Of a stretch of 64,000 nt of DNA, positions 23,581 through 35,757 are shown piece by piece. The notes beneath the pieces were generated by a model, which saw only the letters and a program-made list of their open reading frames with translations, searched no databases and was not told where the DNA came from. Origin of the DNA: Straminergon stramineum (Eukaryota; Streptophyta; Bryopsida; Hypnales; Calliergonaceae); NCBI GenBank assembly GCA_963920665.1, contig OY987267.1, positions 21,948,001-22,012,000 of the forward strand, given 5' to 3'. Within the stretch, counting starts at the first letter, position 1. Each line of letters starts with the position of its first letter. The position numbers and the translations under genes are program-made.

Positions 23581-25030
23581 TTGAATGAATTTGGTTATTC
23601 AAACATTGTTGATGTTGGTGGTGATGCCAATGACAATAATGATTTAGATAATTCAAACAATAATTTTACTAAAGAGAATGTGGGTAGACTAAACGAAAAG
23701 CAATGTATTGTTTTCAATGCAGTTACTACTGCCATTTTAGAACCCCATCCTTCAAATAAGTTATTTTTCTTGGACGGTCCTAGACGTACTAGCAAGACTT
23801 TTGTATACAATACCATATTAAATTATCTTCGTGGTCGTGGTGTCAAGTGTATGGCAATGGCAACAAGCAGAATTGTTGCTTGCCTTTTGCATGAAGGGCA
23901 AACAACACATTCTTCTCTTGCCATTCCATTCCAATTGCATGATAAATCGACATGTTGCATTAGTGCTCAATCATTGTTAGCTCAAAGTTTATGTAAAGTA
24001 CAATTGATTGTACTTGATGAAGCTTGTGTTGGGCATAGATTTATGATCAATGCAATTGATCAATCATTGCGAGATATTCGTAGTATTGATACTCCAAATG
24101 GTGGCCTTGTATTTTTATATGGTGGTGATTTTCATCAAGCTTTGCTTATTGTTGTAGGTGGGGGCCGCAAACAAACTGTTGAAGCTTGCTTGTGGCATTC
24201 ATATTTGTTTCCACTAAATGCAACATTTTCATTTGACCACTAATATGCGATTGCAAAATCAACTAGTTTTTCAACAATTTTTGTTAGATATTGGTGAAGG
24301 CAAAACTGGTTCAAAGGTAGAGATACCACTTGAAATGGTTGCACATGGAAATTCTCTAGATGGACTCATTGATACAATTTTGGATGATCCGGTTGATTTC
24401 TCTAAGCATGTAATTTTGGTTGTCCGAAATGATGATGCTCAAGAAATCAATAGTAAAATCATTGATCGCATGCCTAGTGACATGTATCAATGTTTTAGTG
24501 TTGATTTTGTTCATGAGAATGATGAACATATGCATCATTATCTAGTAGAGTTTTTAAATTCTCTACATTTGAGTGGTTTGCCACCTCACCAATTAAATCT
24601 TAAATGTGGTCAATATGTGATATTGCTAAGGTACTTAAATCTAGCAAAAGTTTTATGCAATGGTAGTTACTTGTGATTGTTGCAAGTGTCTCCATCTGTA
24701 TTATTGTGTAAAATTGTAGAAGGGTGCCATCGTGGCCAAGAAGTGTTGATTCCAAGAATCACACATCATTGCAATGATAGCCGTTTGCTATTCACATTAT
24801 CTCGGAGACAATTTCCTATCACTAGTGCTTTTGCCATGACAATCAACAAATCGAAGGGCCAATCATATGACCGAGTTGGCATTTATCTTCGGAATGAAGT
24901 ATTTAGCCATGGTCAGTTATATGTGGTTTTGTCTCATGGTAGACATCCTGCAAACATTAAGGTTGCCACTGACCGTTCAAATGCCGTGCGAACGGTAAAA
25001 AATGTGGTTTACCATGAGGTTTTTGCATGA
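23581..25030 (+). pseudogene. Helitron PIF1-like helicase half, decayed
   Basis: This is SF1B/PIF1-type helicase sequence. LNEKQCIVFNAV (about 23690) precedes a Walker A region reading FFLDGPRRTSKT, where the family normally has GPGGTGKT; the two Gly to Arg and Gly to Ser changes should cripple ATP binding. Walker B is represented by LIVLDEAC (about 24005). Later motifs are GGDFHQ (about 24120), TNMRLQ (about 24239), TINKSKGQSYDRVGIYL (about 24840) and HGQLYVVLSHGR (about 24910). The reading crosses a frameshift near 24235 and a TGA at 24674. It is the C-terminal half of the same Helitron protein as the Rep segment at 18.8-21.3 kb. I could not find a confident CTRR-plus-hairpin 3' terminus downstream. 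Confidence 0.9.
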
Positions 25031-25899
25031 CATTTATTGTGAAGATTCTTACAAATATCAACACCTTGATCAGGTGGATGGAAAAGTTAAGAGTTTGTTT
25101 CAAACTCTGCATGTTTAGGGTTTATATATGCTTCAACGACATCCCCTTCCATCCAACTGTATACTTTTGGTGTCCATCATTATTTCATTGTCTCAATTGA
25201 GACAACCTATTCTATCAATATTTATAATTAAATCATATTTCAAGCATTTTTGCTATTTGAATTTGGATTCTTCTACATTTCAATGTCTGCATATTTTTTA
25301 ATGTATTCATCATTGCATATACTTCATTCATTAAAATCTATATTGTACATTTCAATGTATGCATGTTTGTAAAAAAATTTGTAAAAAGATTTTAATAATT
25401 TTTATTTGAAGACTTATTGAAATTTATTACTTTGCATTTTATTTTGTGAAAATTCTTTTTATCTTTTTATCTTTCTAATATCTTTCTAATAAAATAGTAC
25501 AGTGAATTATGCATAGAATAGCAAGCATCAACCTCTAGTAACACTTTAAAATTCTTTCACATCTTGACTCTTGAAATTCACAAAAATTACAAAATTCTCC
25601 AATCTTTTTTCTTGAATATTTATTCTTAAATTTATTCTATAAGTTCAATCATTGTATTATTGGCTCTATATACTCCCTTTGACTCAAAATAATATTGGTG
25701 TTTTCTTTGTAAAATACAAAAGAAACATCCATGTATTATTTTGAAATAGAAAGAGTAGTACTTATCAACTTAAATTAACAATTTTCAGTAGTGCAATGAT
25801 ACTATGATAGGAATTCAAAGTGCTTCAATAATGAGCTTTGGCCTCAAGCTAAAATAGAACACTCTGTGTAGGATGGAGTTAGAATGGCACACATGCATA
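25031..25899. other. AT-rich flank of the Helitron helicase half
   Basis: No gene. I looked for a CTRR end preceded by a hairpin and found none that is convincing. Confidence 0.5.
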
Positions 25900-26116
25900 T
25901 CCACATAGTTTGCAAACCATATCTAAAATCTGCTATGAATGACAAAGAATCTTTCTATGCAAGACAAAAGTGCAACTACTCATCCACTATATTTTTTGGT
26001 GAAAAGGGGATGTCTTCTACAATTGTGTGACTTTTAATGAGTGCCTTTGAATTCTTTTAGTCTAACAATTTACAAGGTACCAAAACCTATGATTTCCAAG
26101 GTGACTAACATGTCCT
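25900..26116. mobile_element. Eroded family B MITE
   Basis: ATGAATGACAAAGAATC, ATGCAAGACAAAAGTGCAAC and GATTTCCAAGGTGACTA follow the order of the complete copy at 59353, with many substitutions. The termini are not clear on the left; the right side merges with the TTAA at 26117. Confidence 0.55.
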
Positions 26117-26120
26117 TTAA

Positions 26121-27087
26121 CCCCTTATCACCGAAGGGGACAAAAAGTGTCCTCACATAGTTTCAAGTCCAACTCAAAGTGCTGTAACTTTTGCATCCAA
26201 TGTCTAAATTCAATAAAAACTCATTGGAAAATTTGTGCCCACTCTTCTAGTTTGTATGGATCAATCCAAGATGTACTAAGTTTTTGGAAGTCTTTTGAAG
26301 TTCTCAAGTTCAATTTGAATTCATCAAACTACATTTGATGGCTACAACTTTGGGGGCTTGTATCTCCTTCATCCAATGTTTGTTTTCAATAAAAAAAAAT
26401 TAATTTGGATTATGTTCCCCTTGAAGTCTAGTTATTGTAGTAAAATTTTCATGTCAATCCAAGTTGTTTTGAATGTTTAGAAGCAATTTGAAGTTTAAAA
26501 TCTGGACATTTTTGGATTATGGTGAACTTCAACGACTTGTTTCTTTTCCATACAATGTTCATTTCCAATCCTTTTTTTTGGAAAAGTTGTGCATACTAGT
26601 CTATTTTGTGTAGCTAAAAATTCATACCAATCCAAGAAGTTGTGAATGATTGAGAAGCATTTTAGTAGGAGGTTCAAGTTTTGATGTGATTTTTGCAACT
26701 TTTCTTGATATTTTTTGACATTTCAAAGCCATTTTGTAAACACCATGAGTCAATTGAATGATATTTTTTTCACCAATGTATTTTTATGTTGGTTTAGAAT
26801 CACTTTATTGTTTAAAGTTTTTTCATTTGAGTAGGTTTAGAAATCAAATTTCACCTCCAAATGTATTTCTGGAAAATTTCAGCATCCTTTTTCAACACTA
26901 AAACATTATAATCTTGTAATTTATGCAGCCAAATGACTCCAAATTTGACTCACTTCATCTACAACTTACACACTACAAGGTTGTACAATTGAAATCTCTA
27001 TAATTCAATGACAATTAGATCTATAACACTTCAAAAGCAATGTTGTTTTTGAACTTGTTTAAGCCTTAGGCAATGAAGGGATAAGGA
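26121..27087. mobile_element. TTAA-flanked element, 967 bp, with internal tandem units
   Basis: Begins CCCCTTATCACC after TTAA (26117-26120) and ends GGGATAAGGA before TTAA (27088-27091). The interior holds about three degenerate units of roughly 170-180 bp (about 26185, 26360 and 26530), each with CATCCAATGTTT-like and ATCAATCCAAG-like landmarks. No coding capacity. Confidence 0.65.
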
Positions 27088-27134
27088 TTAAACTTGGAAG
27101 ACCAAGTTGGTCACTATTGATACCATCCCTTTTA

Positions 27135-27917
27135 GGGCCACTTCACACTACGGCACAAGGTCGAGAGTCCGTCAATTTCAGCCAATGAGATTGCCAAAAC
27201 CCAAGAGTTTGGCCTCTCGAGCCTTCACACAAGGAAGCAAAATCCAAAGTCCGTCGCCTACTTGCCTGCCTACATGGTGACGGACTCTCGATTAGAGTTT
27301 GGGTCGCCATTTCTGGCTGACCGAAACTCTAATCAAGAGTCCGTCAAGTTTTTTTCAGAAATTGACAAAATCTCAGCCATTAGATCGGATTGTTTTTGTA
27401 GAAACAAGTAGGATGCCCTCCCTTGTTTATTTGTTTATTTGTGTCCCCATTGGGGTTTGAACCCTAGTCTCCACCATTACAATGGGGAGTCTTTGCATTC
27501 TATGAACCTACTTCCCTTCAATGTTTAATGCCCCCTTTTTATTCCATTTACATCCTTCATATTCCTTGTTTAATGATGAGAGCATGTGCTGTAATTATTT
27601 TTCCAAGGCCATTTTTGACTCCTTTCTCATGTTTTGTAACCTTTTGCTTGAAAAAATTGTCACATGGGTGACAATTTATTGAAAATTTTAGAAATTCGAT
27701 GGATTAGAAGTTGAAACAATGGAATAGGTTTGGACTTCGGGCTTGGACTTTGGACTTTGGCCTTTGGCCTTTGGAGGCTTCACACTATGGCCGGCCAAAG
27801 GCTCCAATTCCTAGTTTTTTTGGCCTATTTATTGCTCATTTCCTTGGACTCTCACCAAAGTTTGGCCACTCAATCCCACGGCCTCTCGACTTGGACGGCC
27901 ATAGTGTGAAGAGGCCC
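27135..27917. mobile_element. PIF/Harbinger-like non-autonomous element, 783 bp
   Basis: The ends GGGCCACTTCACACTACGGC and the inverse of GCCATAGTGTGAAGAGGCCC agree at 18 of 20 bases. TTA flanks both sides (27132-27134 and 27918-27920), the usual 3-bp duplication of this superfamily. The interior has repeated GAGAGTCCGTCA blocks in both orientations (about 27162, 27280 and 27330) and an extra internal copy of the end motif at about 27776. No transposase remains. Confidence 0.75.
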
Positions 27918-27934
27918 TTAGTATTGAGTGAATC

Positions 27935-28066
27935 ATTTGCTTAAAAACCCAAGAGTAATCATTGGAAGTCAAACTACTATTGTGCTAGACCTCCTCTTTT
28001 CATACAAAATTCCAAGGATGAACATTTTCACTTCTGTCTTACATAGAAGGATTATCTATCATCCAT
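27935..28066. mobile_element. Partial family B MITE (inverse orientation)
   Basis: ATCATTGGAAGTCAAACTACT, AGGATGAACATTTTCACTTC and GTCTTACATAGAAGG match the family in inverse order. Both ends are missing. It adjoins the PIF/Harbinger-like element. Confidence 0.55.
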
Positions 28067-28812
28067 GTCCACAGCATCCTTACAGGGTCATCACTGAGTG
28101 GGCAAATACCCTCTTTTGGGGTGAGACAAGGAATGCATTTGCGGTGGTAATATGCGAGACCTTGTGTAGGGGTCATTCATTTGGTCTAAGGTCCTCTGCT
28201 GAGGGGCTTTTGCCAGTTTCATTGTATTGGTTTTGAGTCCTATGAAGCAGTCCCATGGATGTCACCAAAACCTCCAAAAACACTACAAGACTTGGTTGGA
28301 CACTTGAGGGGGTAAATATTCTATTGTACAGTGCCCTCCAATAAGTCTTGTAACCCCATGTCTAATTCTCTACCTAGTAGTTTGATTACAAAACATATTC
28401 TTGGTAGGGAAATTTAGGTATTTGATTGAGATTTTTTGCCTTGCACAAGGTGAGTTATGTACCTTGTTGTAACTCATTTCACTTTTTAAAAATATCTCTT
28501 TTTGTGAGAGGTGGTTGATTTTGAAAACACTATGTTGAGTTCAAAGGTACAATGCTACACTTAAAAATTTTGTTGTAGGAGATCACATGTAGTAGATGTC
28601 AACTGACTTTGGAGTTGAGAGGATCAACATTATTGCATGCATGCTTCTAGTGATTGTTGCTTGTAGACATTGCCTAGAAGTTTTGTGAGAAAAGATCAAT
28701 GCTTGTCTAGAATATTGTGTATGTGGTATTGCTAGGAGTTCTATAAGCAAACTTTGTGAAGTTCTAAGTAGTGTTCATTAACTTTGCACCCTGACATAAT
28801 ATGAAAGTCATT
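28067..28812. other. Intergenic, no supported gene
   Basis: Precedes the Tc1 fragment. Some of it may be the lost N-terminal part of that element, but no catalytic Asp motif is visible. Confidence 0.45.
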
Positions 28813-29040
28813 GATTGCCAACCAAATTCTTCTATCCTCAATCCTATAGAAAACTTATAGAAGAAAGTCAAAGATCAAGTGCAAAGAAGGTGTAGACTCC
28901 ATAACAAAGACCAAATGTGGACATTAATGAATTTGACTTGGGAGGATCTACCTCAAGGAAGTATAAAAAAGTTCATTTCTACAATGCCAAATGGAATAGA
29001 AGTTGTGATGGTAGCTCAAGGTGGTAGTATTTGATGGTAG
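28813..29040 (+). pseudogene. Tc1-like transposase C-terminal fragment (a second family)
   Basis: Starting at 28813 the frame reads CQPNSSILNPIENL, a TAG stop, then KKVKDQVQRR (about 28860-28890). Downstream are WTLMNLTWEDLP, FISTMPNGIEVVM and AQGGS, ending in a TGATGGTAG triplet series at about 29033-29040. This is the tail of a DD34E transposase: the catalytic Glu in NPIENL, then the terminal block that ends in GG-S. Both catalytic aspartates and the N-terminus are gone, and I see no inverted termini. It differs from the 49.8-kb transposase in sequence, so it is a separate lineage. Confidence 0.75.
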
Positions 29041-29699
29041 TGTATGTGCCACTTTGATGCAAAGTAGTTGCTAACAAACAAGACATAATGTAAAATTCAT
29101 GTTATAGTAGGCTTCTATAGTACTAGAGCTTTCTAATGATACCCTATTTGACAACATTTGTTCAATTTTTTTTCTATAAATGGGCTTGTTTCTCTTTGCC
29201 TTAAATGTTTATGAAAGAAAATTGCAAAATCACATAGCAAAAAATTTTACCTACATAATGTGAGTCTTTGTAACATAAAAGATGTGAACAATGATATTCC
29301 CTAAATACTTGTACAATCAAATCTTAAAAAATCATCACATATATTTTTCAATTAATTATTATGTAAGGCCATGAAAAACTAATAAAATAATTCACCAAAA
29401 ATGGAGTTCCTATTTTTTGATATTGAAATTTCATATGTTGATTAAGGTTCCATAAAGCAATAGATTTAATAGGATAGTTTTGATAGAGTGTTTTTAAAAT
29501 GGAGTCTAAATGAAAAAAGTTGAAGAGCTTCATAGTGGGGTTGCAAGACTTATTGCAGGGTACTGTACTTCGCAAATCACAGTAGTGTACCACTATGTCT
29601 GGGACTTCTCTGACCTTTGCTTTCCAATGGAATCGAACGTGTCTTGTGTAAGTGCAAAAACTGATATCATCAAGACTAGACAGAACCTGACAAATTAAT

Positions 29700-30641
29700 T
29701 ACAGCACTCCCGTTACCTTTCAGGGAGCTGATGAAGATGAGCAATTAGAGCAGCTCCAATTCAGCCCGTTTACAAGCACGGGAACGGTGCAAACAGATGT
29801 TATAAAGGCCATTTGCAAATAACAGCGCCCCAATGCAACCGCTGCAGTCAACTGTATTTTCAAGGGCACTTCACATGTGAGCCCTTGCTCGGCATTTTGA
29901 TGCAATTTACTGAGCGTGGAACAATACTTTGAAAGCTCAGATTCTCTGACCACCGCGCACAAATCTGAATACCTCACCCAGAGCACGTTGAAAAAGAGCA
30001 AGAGGTTCCATTGAAAATTAAAAACAAAAATAAAAAAAACTGTAGGGTTGTGTTTGCTGGGCCTCAGCCTGTTGCTGCATTGGGGGCGATGCAACATGTG
30101 GCAGGTTGGCAAGAGGGCCGGCCCACCTTTTGATCCGGCAACAGGCCCTTTCCTGACACTTTTCAGTGACTCCTCCCGTCTCCGCATTGGGGGATGCTCT
30201 TGTACTCAAAAGTAGTGAATTTGGAATTTCAGAATTTCATTCGAGTCTCACCAACACGAGAAGGAGAACCTCAGTTCCAACACATCTCTCTCCCAAGAAA
30301 GTGTAGATCACCCTTCCCCGCCAGAACTTTGTTCGGTTTCTACTCCTGGCAGTTGACTTGAACTGACAAAAAATAGAGTCCTATCTGCTCAACCACTTGA
30401 ATGCAAGGAAATCGCCGTCAAGCTTATCCACTACGCATAATTCCATCCCTGACTATGTACGGTTCTCTTACAGTCCCGACTTACAGGAAAGGAACAACCC
30501 TATATTTCAAGTGCCGAACCACGGGAGTTGATCAACAGGAGGTCACATCAGGGGAAGCAAGCAGTCACTCCGAATGCATATCACCAGTGGGCTAGCCAAC
30601 CCGGTACCTGAAATTAGGAGTATCACAAAGATGTGCGAGAA
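29700..30641 (-). other. 3' flank / probable 3' UTR of FAM91
   Basis: The GC-rich character of the FAM91 gene continues about 0.9 kb past its TAG stop and fades near 29.7 kb. The longest frame here (minus 30187-29720, 155 codons) looks compositionally ordinary and matches nothing I recognise. I read the region as 3' UTR plus flank rather than a second gene. I could not find a clear AATAAA in the expected place. Confidence 0.35.
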
Positions 30642-33600
30642 TCAATAGACGCCCCTCGATACTTCAGTGGCAACACCTGCTGCAACCACCAAACGAGCCG
30701 GGAGTCTGCCCTGGAGACAACGGTCCAAATGGAGTGGCTCCAAGGAAGTGCCATCAAAGAGAAGGTTCACACCAGGTAAAGGAACGTCACTGGAATCCTC
30801 ATCATCCAGGAGTTTCAGCCTGGATAACCCACTGGAACTGTTGCGCAGGAGAGATTCGTTTACATCGTTATTCAGTTCGAGTCCTACAGCATATGCTGAA
30901 GTTGCTTTGGAGCCGGCCGCTTGGTAATCCATGATGAAGTCTCGTAAACGTCGCCGGAGATCATGCATGGCTTGTCGGTGCACCATGAGAGAAGTCGACG
31001 AAAAAAGGTGCGACTGGATCACCCCTAGACACACGCTTTTGCATAGCTCTGTGTCAAAGAGTGGAACTCCAAACTCAACACTTTGAGGAACCCACTCCCT
31101 GTTGTTTTCCTTGCCGCCTTGCGAGTTTTGGCTATCAGCAGTACCTTCTACTTGTGGGACCTGTGCCAATCGAATGTAACCTGCACAAGTCTGAAGAGCC
31201 AGTTCTTTAGTAGCCTGAACGATCGATGGTGGGACGGGCCACTCCGACTTGTCGGAGGACTCACAGAGAGGGAGGGGAATATTTCTTTCTACAGGCTTTC
31301 CAGAGCCTCCAGAATCCAAGTAGGCCTTCGGAAAAGGTTGGATCAGTAAAGCACAATGCTTTAATAAAGCATTCACGCAATGCAGCAGAATATTCCCTTC
31401 TACTAACGTGCCTTCGAATTTGCCTCCAAGACCGTTGACACCAGTACCATCCCAGGTCCACAGAAGAGCTTTTGCACAACCTGCTAGAGGAGGAGGCAGG
31501 ATTCTAAACCGCTGACCTTTGATCAACGCAACAGATATGGGTCCTAATCCTGCTGTATGATATAGCAGAAGCTTCATCCAGGGGGAGATGGATGCACGGG
31601 ATGGAGGACCGAAATGTACAGGGCCGAGACCATCAGGCGAGGAAACAGAAGGAGGCGAAGGCAGTGGAATCATGGACACAACCACATCATAATCTCTCCG
31701 TAAAACTCGTTGCATCGTCGCTGAAGCGAGGTCTTGCAAGCTTTCTATCCGGATTACATCAACACGGGAAGTCGGCTTGCGGGACTGCAGATTGTCCTTT
31801 GAAGAGATTCTCTCGCCTAGGCTGAGAGTGGTGAGAAGATTTGACGAGGTTTCTGCAGTTGCGTGCGCAGTTTCTGCAGCACTCTCAGCAGCTAAGCGGT
31901 GGTCCGCTACAAAATTGTCAGCACTTGGCTGTCCCAACTGTCCCAACTGTAGCAGCTCATCTCCGTCTCCAGGACTGTTGGGCTCTAGCAGGAACCCACT
32001 AAAACTACTTGTTTCTTCCTCCTCATCTTCCAAATTGGTGTCTTGAGACCTCAAACATTCTAGAGCATGACGAAGGCTAAAGGCATGATCAGCAAACTGT
32101 TGCAGCTCTCCTTCCATTTTTGTCCCTTCCACTTGTTGAAGATCCTCACACATGTCAGTAACACTAGAATCCCCAAGCTTTCCAGCCTCATATAGTGTTA
32201 CCGCATGGCCCTTCAGACCTGCAAATTCAATAAAAGATGCAAAAAATAATTATTATTTTTCCTCTTGACTTGGATTACGAGTAGGTTAAATATAGATAAT
32301 AGCATAGCTTGGATGAAGGCGAGATTCAAACCAGGAGAGAGAGAACCCATCATCAAATAGGACGTAAGGTTGGCATCCACCATAAAAGCAAACCGCGTCA
32401 AGCCAGCGTGACCCTTCATCAAGTCTATATCTGATGGCTCTGACGGAGCTACTCGTGATGGGCTGCTGAACGGGCTATTCAGTCGATCGTCCCCAACAAC
32501 ACTTCGAGGAGATTCAGATATCCCTGTGTCCTGTAAAAAAGAAACTGGGTCGAGGTACTTCTTTGCCCATCCCAACCGCGAAGCCAAAGCCACTGCGTAT
32601 TGAAGTTGCTCAAGGTTGGCTTGAAGAGTTTGCGCAAGTTCTGCTACAGTTGTTTGCTCACTAGAAGCGACAAATACGGAATACAAAAGCCTGAAGATCC
32701 ATGACGATGATCAGATAAGTCTAGTTCACGCACGTTTGAGCTAACATTAATTGACCGGACTACAGATCCCGGGCTACCTAGACGTCGAATGATGAGGACA
32801 CTTGCTGTCTTGTCATTACTCCTCTAGAAGAGATAACGTTCATCTCTGAAGACAATAATCCATCTTCCAAATCATGTCCTCGAATAAACATGGGTCCTGT
32901 GACTCTTGAATTGAGCACTAGAGCCAGAAGAAATTGATTGACAAAGAATCGGCACATGAAAGAATCAGACTACTAAACGAAAACTTTCAATTGATTACAT
33001 GAGAATTTCAACGTGGTGGGGTCTGATTTAGCAGAATCATAGTAGCCATATGTGTGCACCACTATAGTTGTTACAAGCAGTGTCTTGAAAGTTATATCAA
33101 TAGAAACCAAACAATGCTCAAGAAAAATGAACTCACTCTTCTGTTGGATCCTCATACTGTTGGTTTCGATTTGAAACAAAACCCTCCAAAGTGGACACTG
33201 CAGAATCAGAGAGAACGTAGATGAGTGATCGAACATATACGCTTCTCCAGTCTAACTGAAAAGCCCAAGACAACAGAGCAGTGAATCATAGCTGTGCACA
33301 TCAACTCAGTTACAAAGACCACACGCAAGCACATCCCTCTGCTATAGCATCTTCATACTCCATGTAGACATAACACAGTTCAATATTATAAAACTTGCAC
33401 TTGAAAACTAAATGACAATCTTATATATCTGATCAGGAGCAGCTAAAAATCAGATAGACTATAAAACTCAGAGAAGCTGCCTGTAAAACATCAAAACAGC
33501 TTGGGACAGAAAATCAGAATACCGCATCCAAGCAGCCATACGAGCAGGAACGCTGTGAACAATACATGCCCGGACGAGAGGGAGACAAGGAAGTACCTTG

Positions 33601-35757
33601 AAAGTGATCGTCCGAATACACTGGAACGTCCAAGTAGATCAAGCCTCGTCGATAAAGGGAACGCACCACATCTATGTCGACTTCACCAACAAGGTTGACA
33701 CCTTCCTTGCCTAAACGATCGCTATTATTTCCATCTCCTCCACTGATGATAGCCATCTCCTCCTCCGACAATTTCTACGCCATGGCATGAAGTACCTCTC
33801 AGAGCACCATCGTAGAACTCCAGAAAATAGTGCGTTTCTAACTCATGAAAAGAAAAACTTTGAACCCAAGAGGCAAGCTCCAACCAAATAAGAGACATCA
33901 TAAGCTAACAGACTATTTTCGTATATATGTTTCATACTTGCAAGTAGAAGATATTGAGGTCCAAGAATGAGATTTTCTCAAAATTTACCCGATATTCATC
34001 AGTGGTCAAATTGACAAAACAAACAACCCACCACGGCTCCATGCGGAAGTCAACTGGTTGCGTCGGCAACATTTCTTTAACTATGGACTTATTGAGCTTC
34101 CACATTAACTTCTGAATCGAACCCACAATAATGTCAGGACAGACATAATAATGGTGGTTAGAAAATTTCACATGACGAAAACAGAAAAAAAAAGTTGGAT
34201 GATTATGATGTAGAATCACGTAGACATCAACATTCCCTAGAAGAGCAAATATATGTGTGTGTGTGTGTGTAAACTGCGTATGTAAAAGATTGATATTTGG
34301 GGAACAGTGAATCTAGATATAAATCTCTAGACAAGACAAACCATACATTGATAATTTGCGCAATGTATGAAAGCAGGAGATAGGTTGTCCCATAAGTAAA
34401 CCTGAATGGCTTTACCTTAGCGCGACATTTGTTCATTATATCAATAAACTCGTTCCGACCAATACCAGTAAGCCTTAAGATATCTGCTGCCGTAAAGTTG
34501 GGAATTGAATCATATGAGTGCTCTGCAAAGAAAGCCAACTTCCGAGTGAACGCTAAATTCAACATCAAATGAGCGATACAGCTGTCAATGAGCCTCCCTG
34601 CCAGAACGACTAGGTGTTTGGCAGTATACTTTTCTATTCTGACCTCTGCTCAAGCGGATGTCATGCATCTATGAGCCCGTAGATCTCTACTCTTAAACAA
34701 TCTTCAAGGGAAAAAAATACAAAAAGAGCATTTAATAAACCGGAAGCAACATAAAGTAAATGACTCCAAGTAGAGGGGACAGATGAAGGGTACAAAACGT
34801 ACCATTTTTCATCACATCATATAACATTCCGATGTAGTAGCGGAAGGGTGTGATGCGCAGAATTCGGCAGACATTCTCCGATAGGTGGTACGGAAACAAC
34901 TGATGGAGCCAAAACAATCAAACCCGCCCATACTAGAAAAATCAGACTCTTCACCTTTAGAACTTTGTAATGCGCCTTCTTAACAACTTCAGCCCTAATT
35001 CTCCATGCCAAGACACAAGGCCGTTTCGATTTGGAGTACATCATTCAAACTGAATTCCCTTGTGAGTAGAGTGGACATGTCGACAAACGAAATCAACAAA
35101 TTTTCCCTGAGCCATAGCTGCCAAGATTCTTCATGAATCGAGTGGTGAGTCCATTGGGTCGCTATTACAACTGAGCAAGATTCTCTCCAAGCAACCCTCT
35201 CCATTATTCATAATACGAATTTCAAAGAATACGAACCCCAAGATTTTTCCGCAAGTATCGGATGAGGTCGTCATAGTACTCATTTTCTCGGCAAGCATGA
35301 CTTGCTGCGCACTCGTTCCACTTCAGACGTTTTTTGATGCAATATTCCTTCACTCTAACGGGACATCCATAATAAACTACGATTAGTACGTCCTCCAGCA
35401 CTTAACACTGCTCTAAGCACCAGCATGATTTTCCAATACTCGCATATGAATAAGCGGACACCATACACAATGAATCAACATGATCTCAGTCTTCACATCA
35501 ACAACTAATTGCGAAACAGCGCAAAAAAAACCTCATTTCCTCGCAGTGATGAACACTACACATGAATCGATGAAACAACTCAAGGTACTAGGACTAAGCA
35601 GGATTGAGATGTAGGCATAACCTTACCGCTTCTGATACTCATCATTTGAGGGAATCAATGTCAGCTTAAGGCGCTTGGGCAGTTTCTCCCATGGCGTCTC
35701 CTCCAAGATCGCTTTCACTAATATATCCTCCTCTGTTTTTGGTGTCGCATGCTGCAT
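30642..35757 (-). CDS. FAM91 family protein (plant FAM91 homolog), 9 coding exons, 916 aa
   Basis: Coding exons on the minus strand: 35757-35627, 35354-35237, 34899-34803, 34522-34416, 34111-33989, 33774-33597, 33197-33137, 32690-32332 and 32218-30642. I set each junction from GT-AG sites, and the phases (2,0,1,0,0,1,2,1) give exactly 917 codons including the stop. The start ATG opens [16 protein letters not shown], like the MQH-type start of other plant homologs. Conserved blocks are FPYHLSEN (about residue 85), [20 protein letters not shown] (about 120), WKLNKS and QPVDF (about 155-175), [12 protein letters not shown] (about 240), [17 protein letters not shown] (about 375-392), VVSMIPLP (about 571) and GPVHFGPP (about 590). 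These correspond to the FAM91 N- and C-terminal domains, joined by an acidic, low-complexity linker at about 453-542. In animals FAM91A1 works with WDR11/TBC1D23 in capturing endosome-derived vesicles at the trans-Golgi; the same role here is inference. No transmembrane segment or signal peptide is visible. It is the only intact host gene in the window. Confidence 0.95.
34250..34271. repeat. (TG)n microsatellite in FAM91 intron 4
   Basis: About nine TG dinucleotides inside the intron between coding exons 4 and 5. Confidence 0.8.

Noticed and set aside
27415..27480. tRNA- or SINE-like box B (inverse reads GGTTCAAACCCC).
   Set aside because: No matching A box, no cloverleaf, and no SINE-like tail. 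A single short motif is not enough.
29720..30187. 155-codon minus-strand frame.
   Set aside because: No motif, overlaps another frame, and sits where the FAM91 3' UTR is expected.
30642..32153. A 503-codon open frame that could be taken as an independent gene.
   Set aside because: Its first Met lies inside the last FAM91 exon. The reading extends upstream through a splice acceptor at 32219 to eight further exons in phase.
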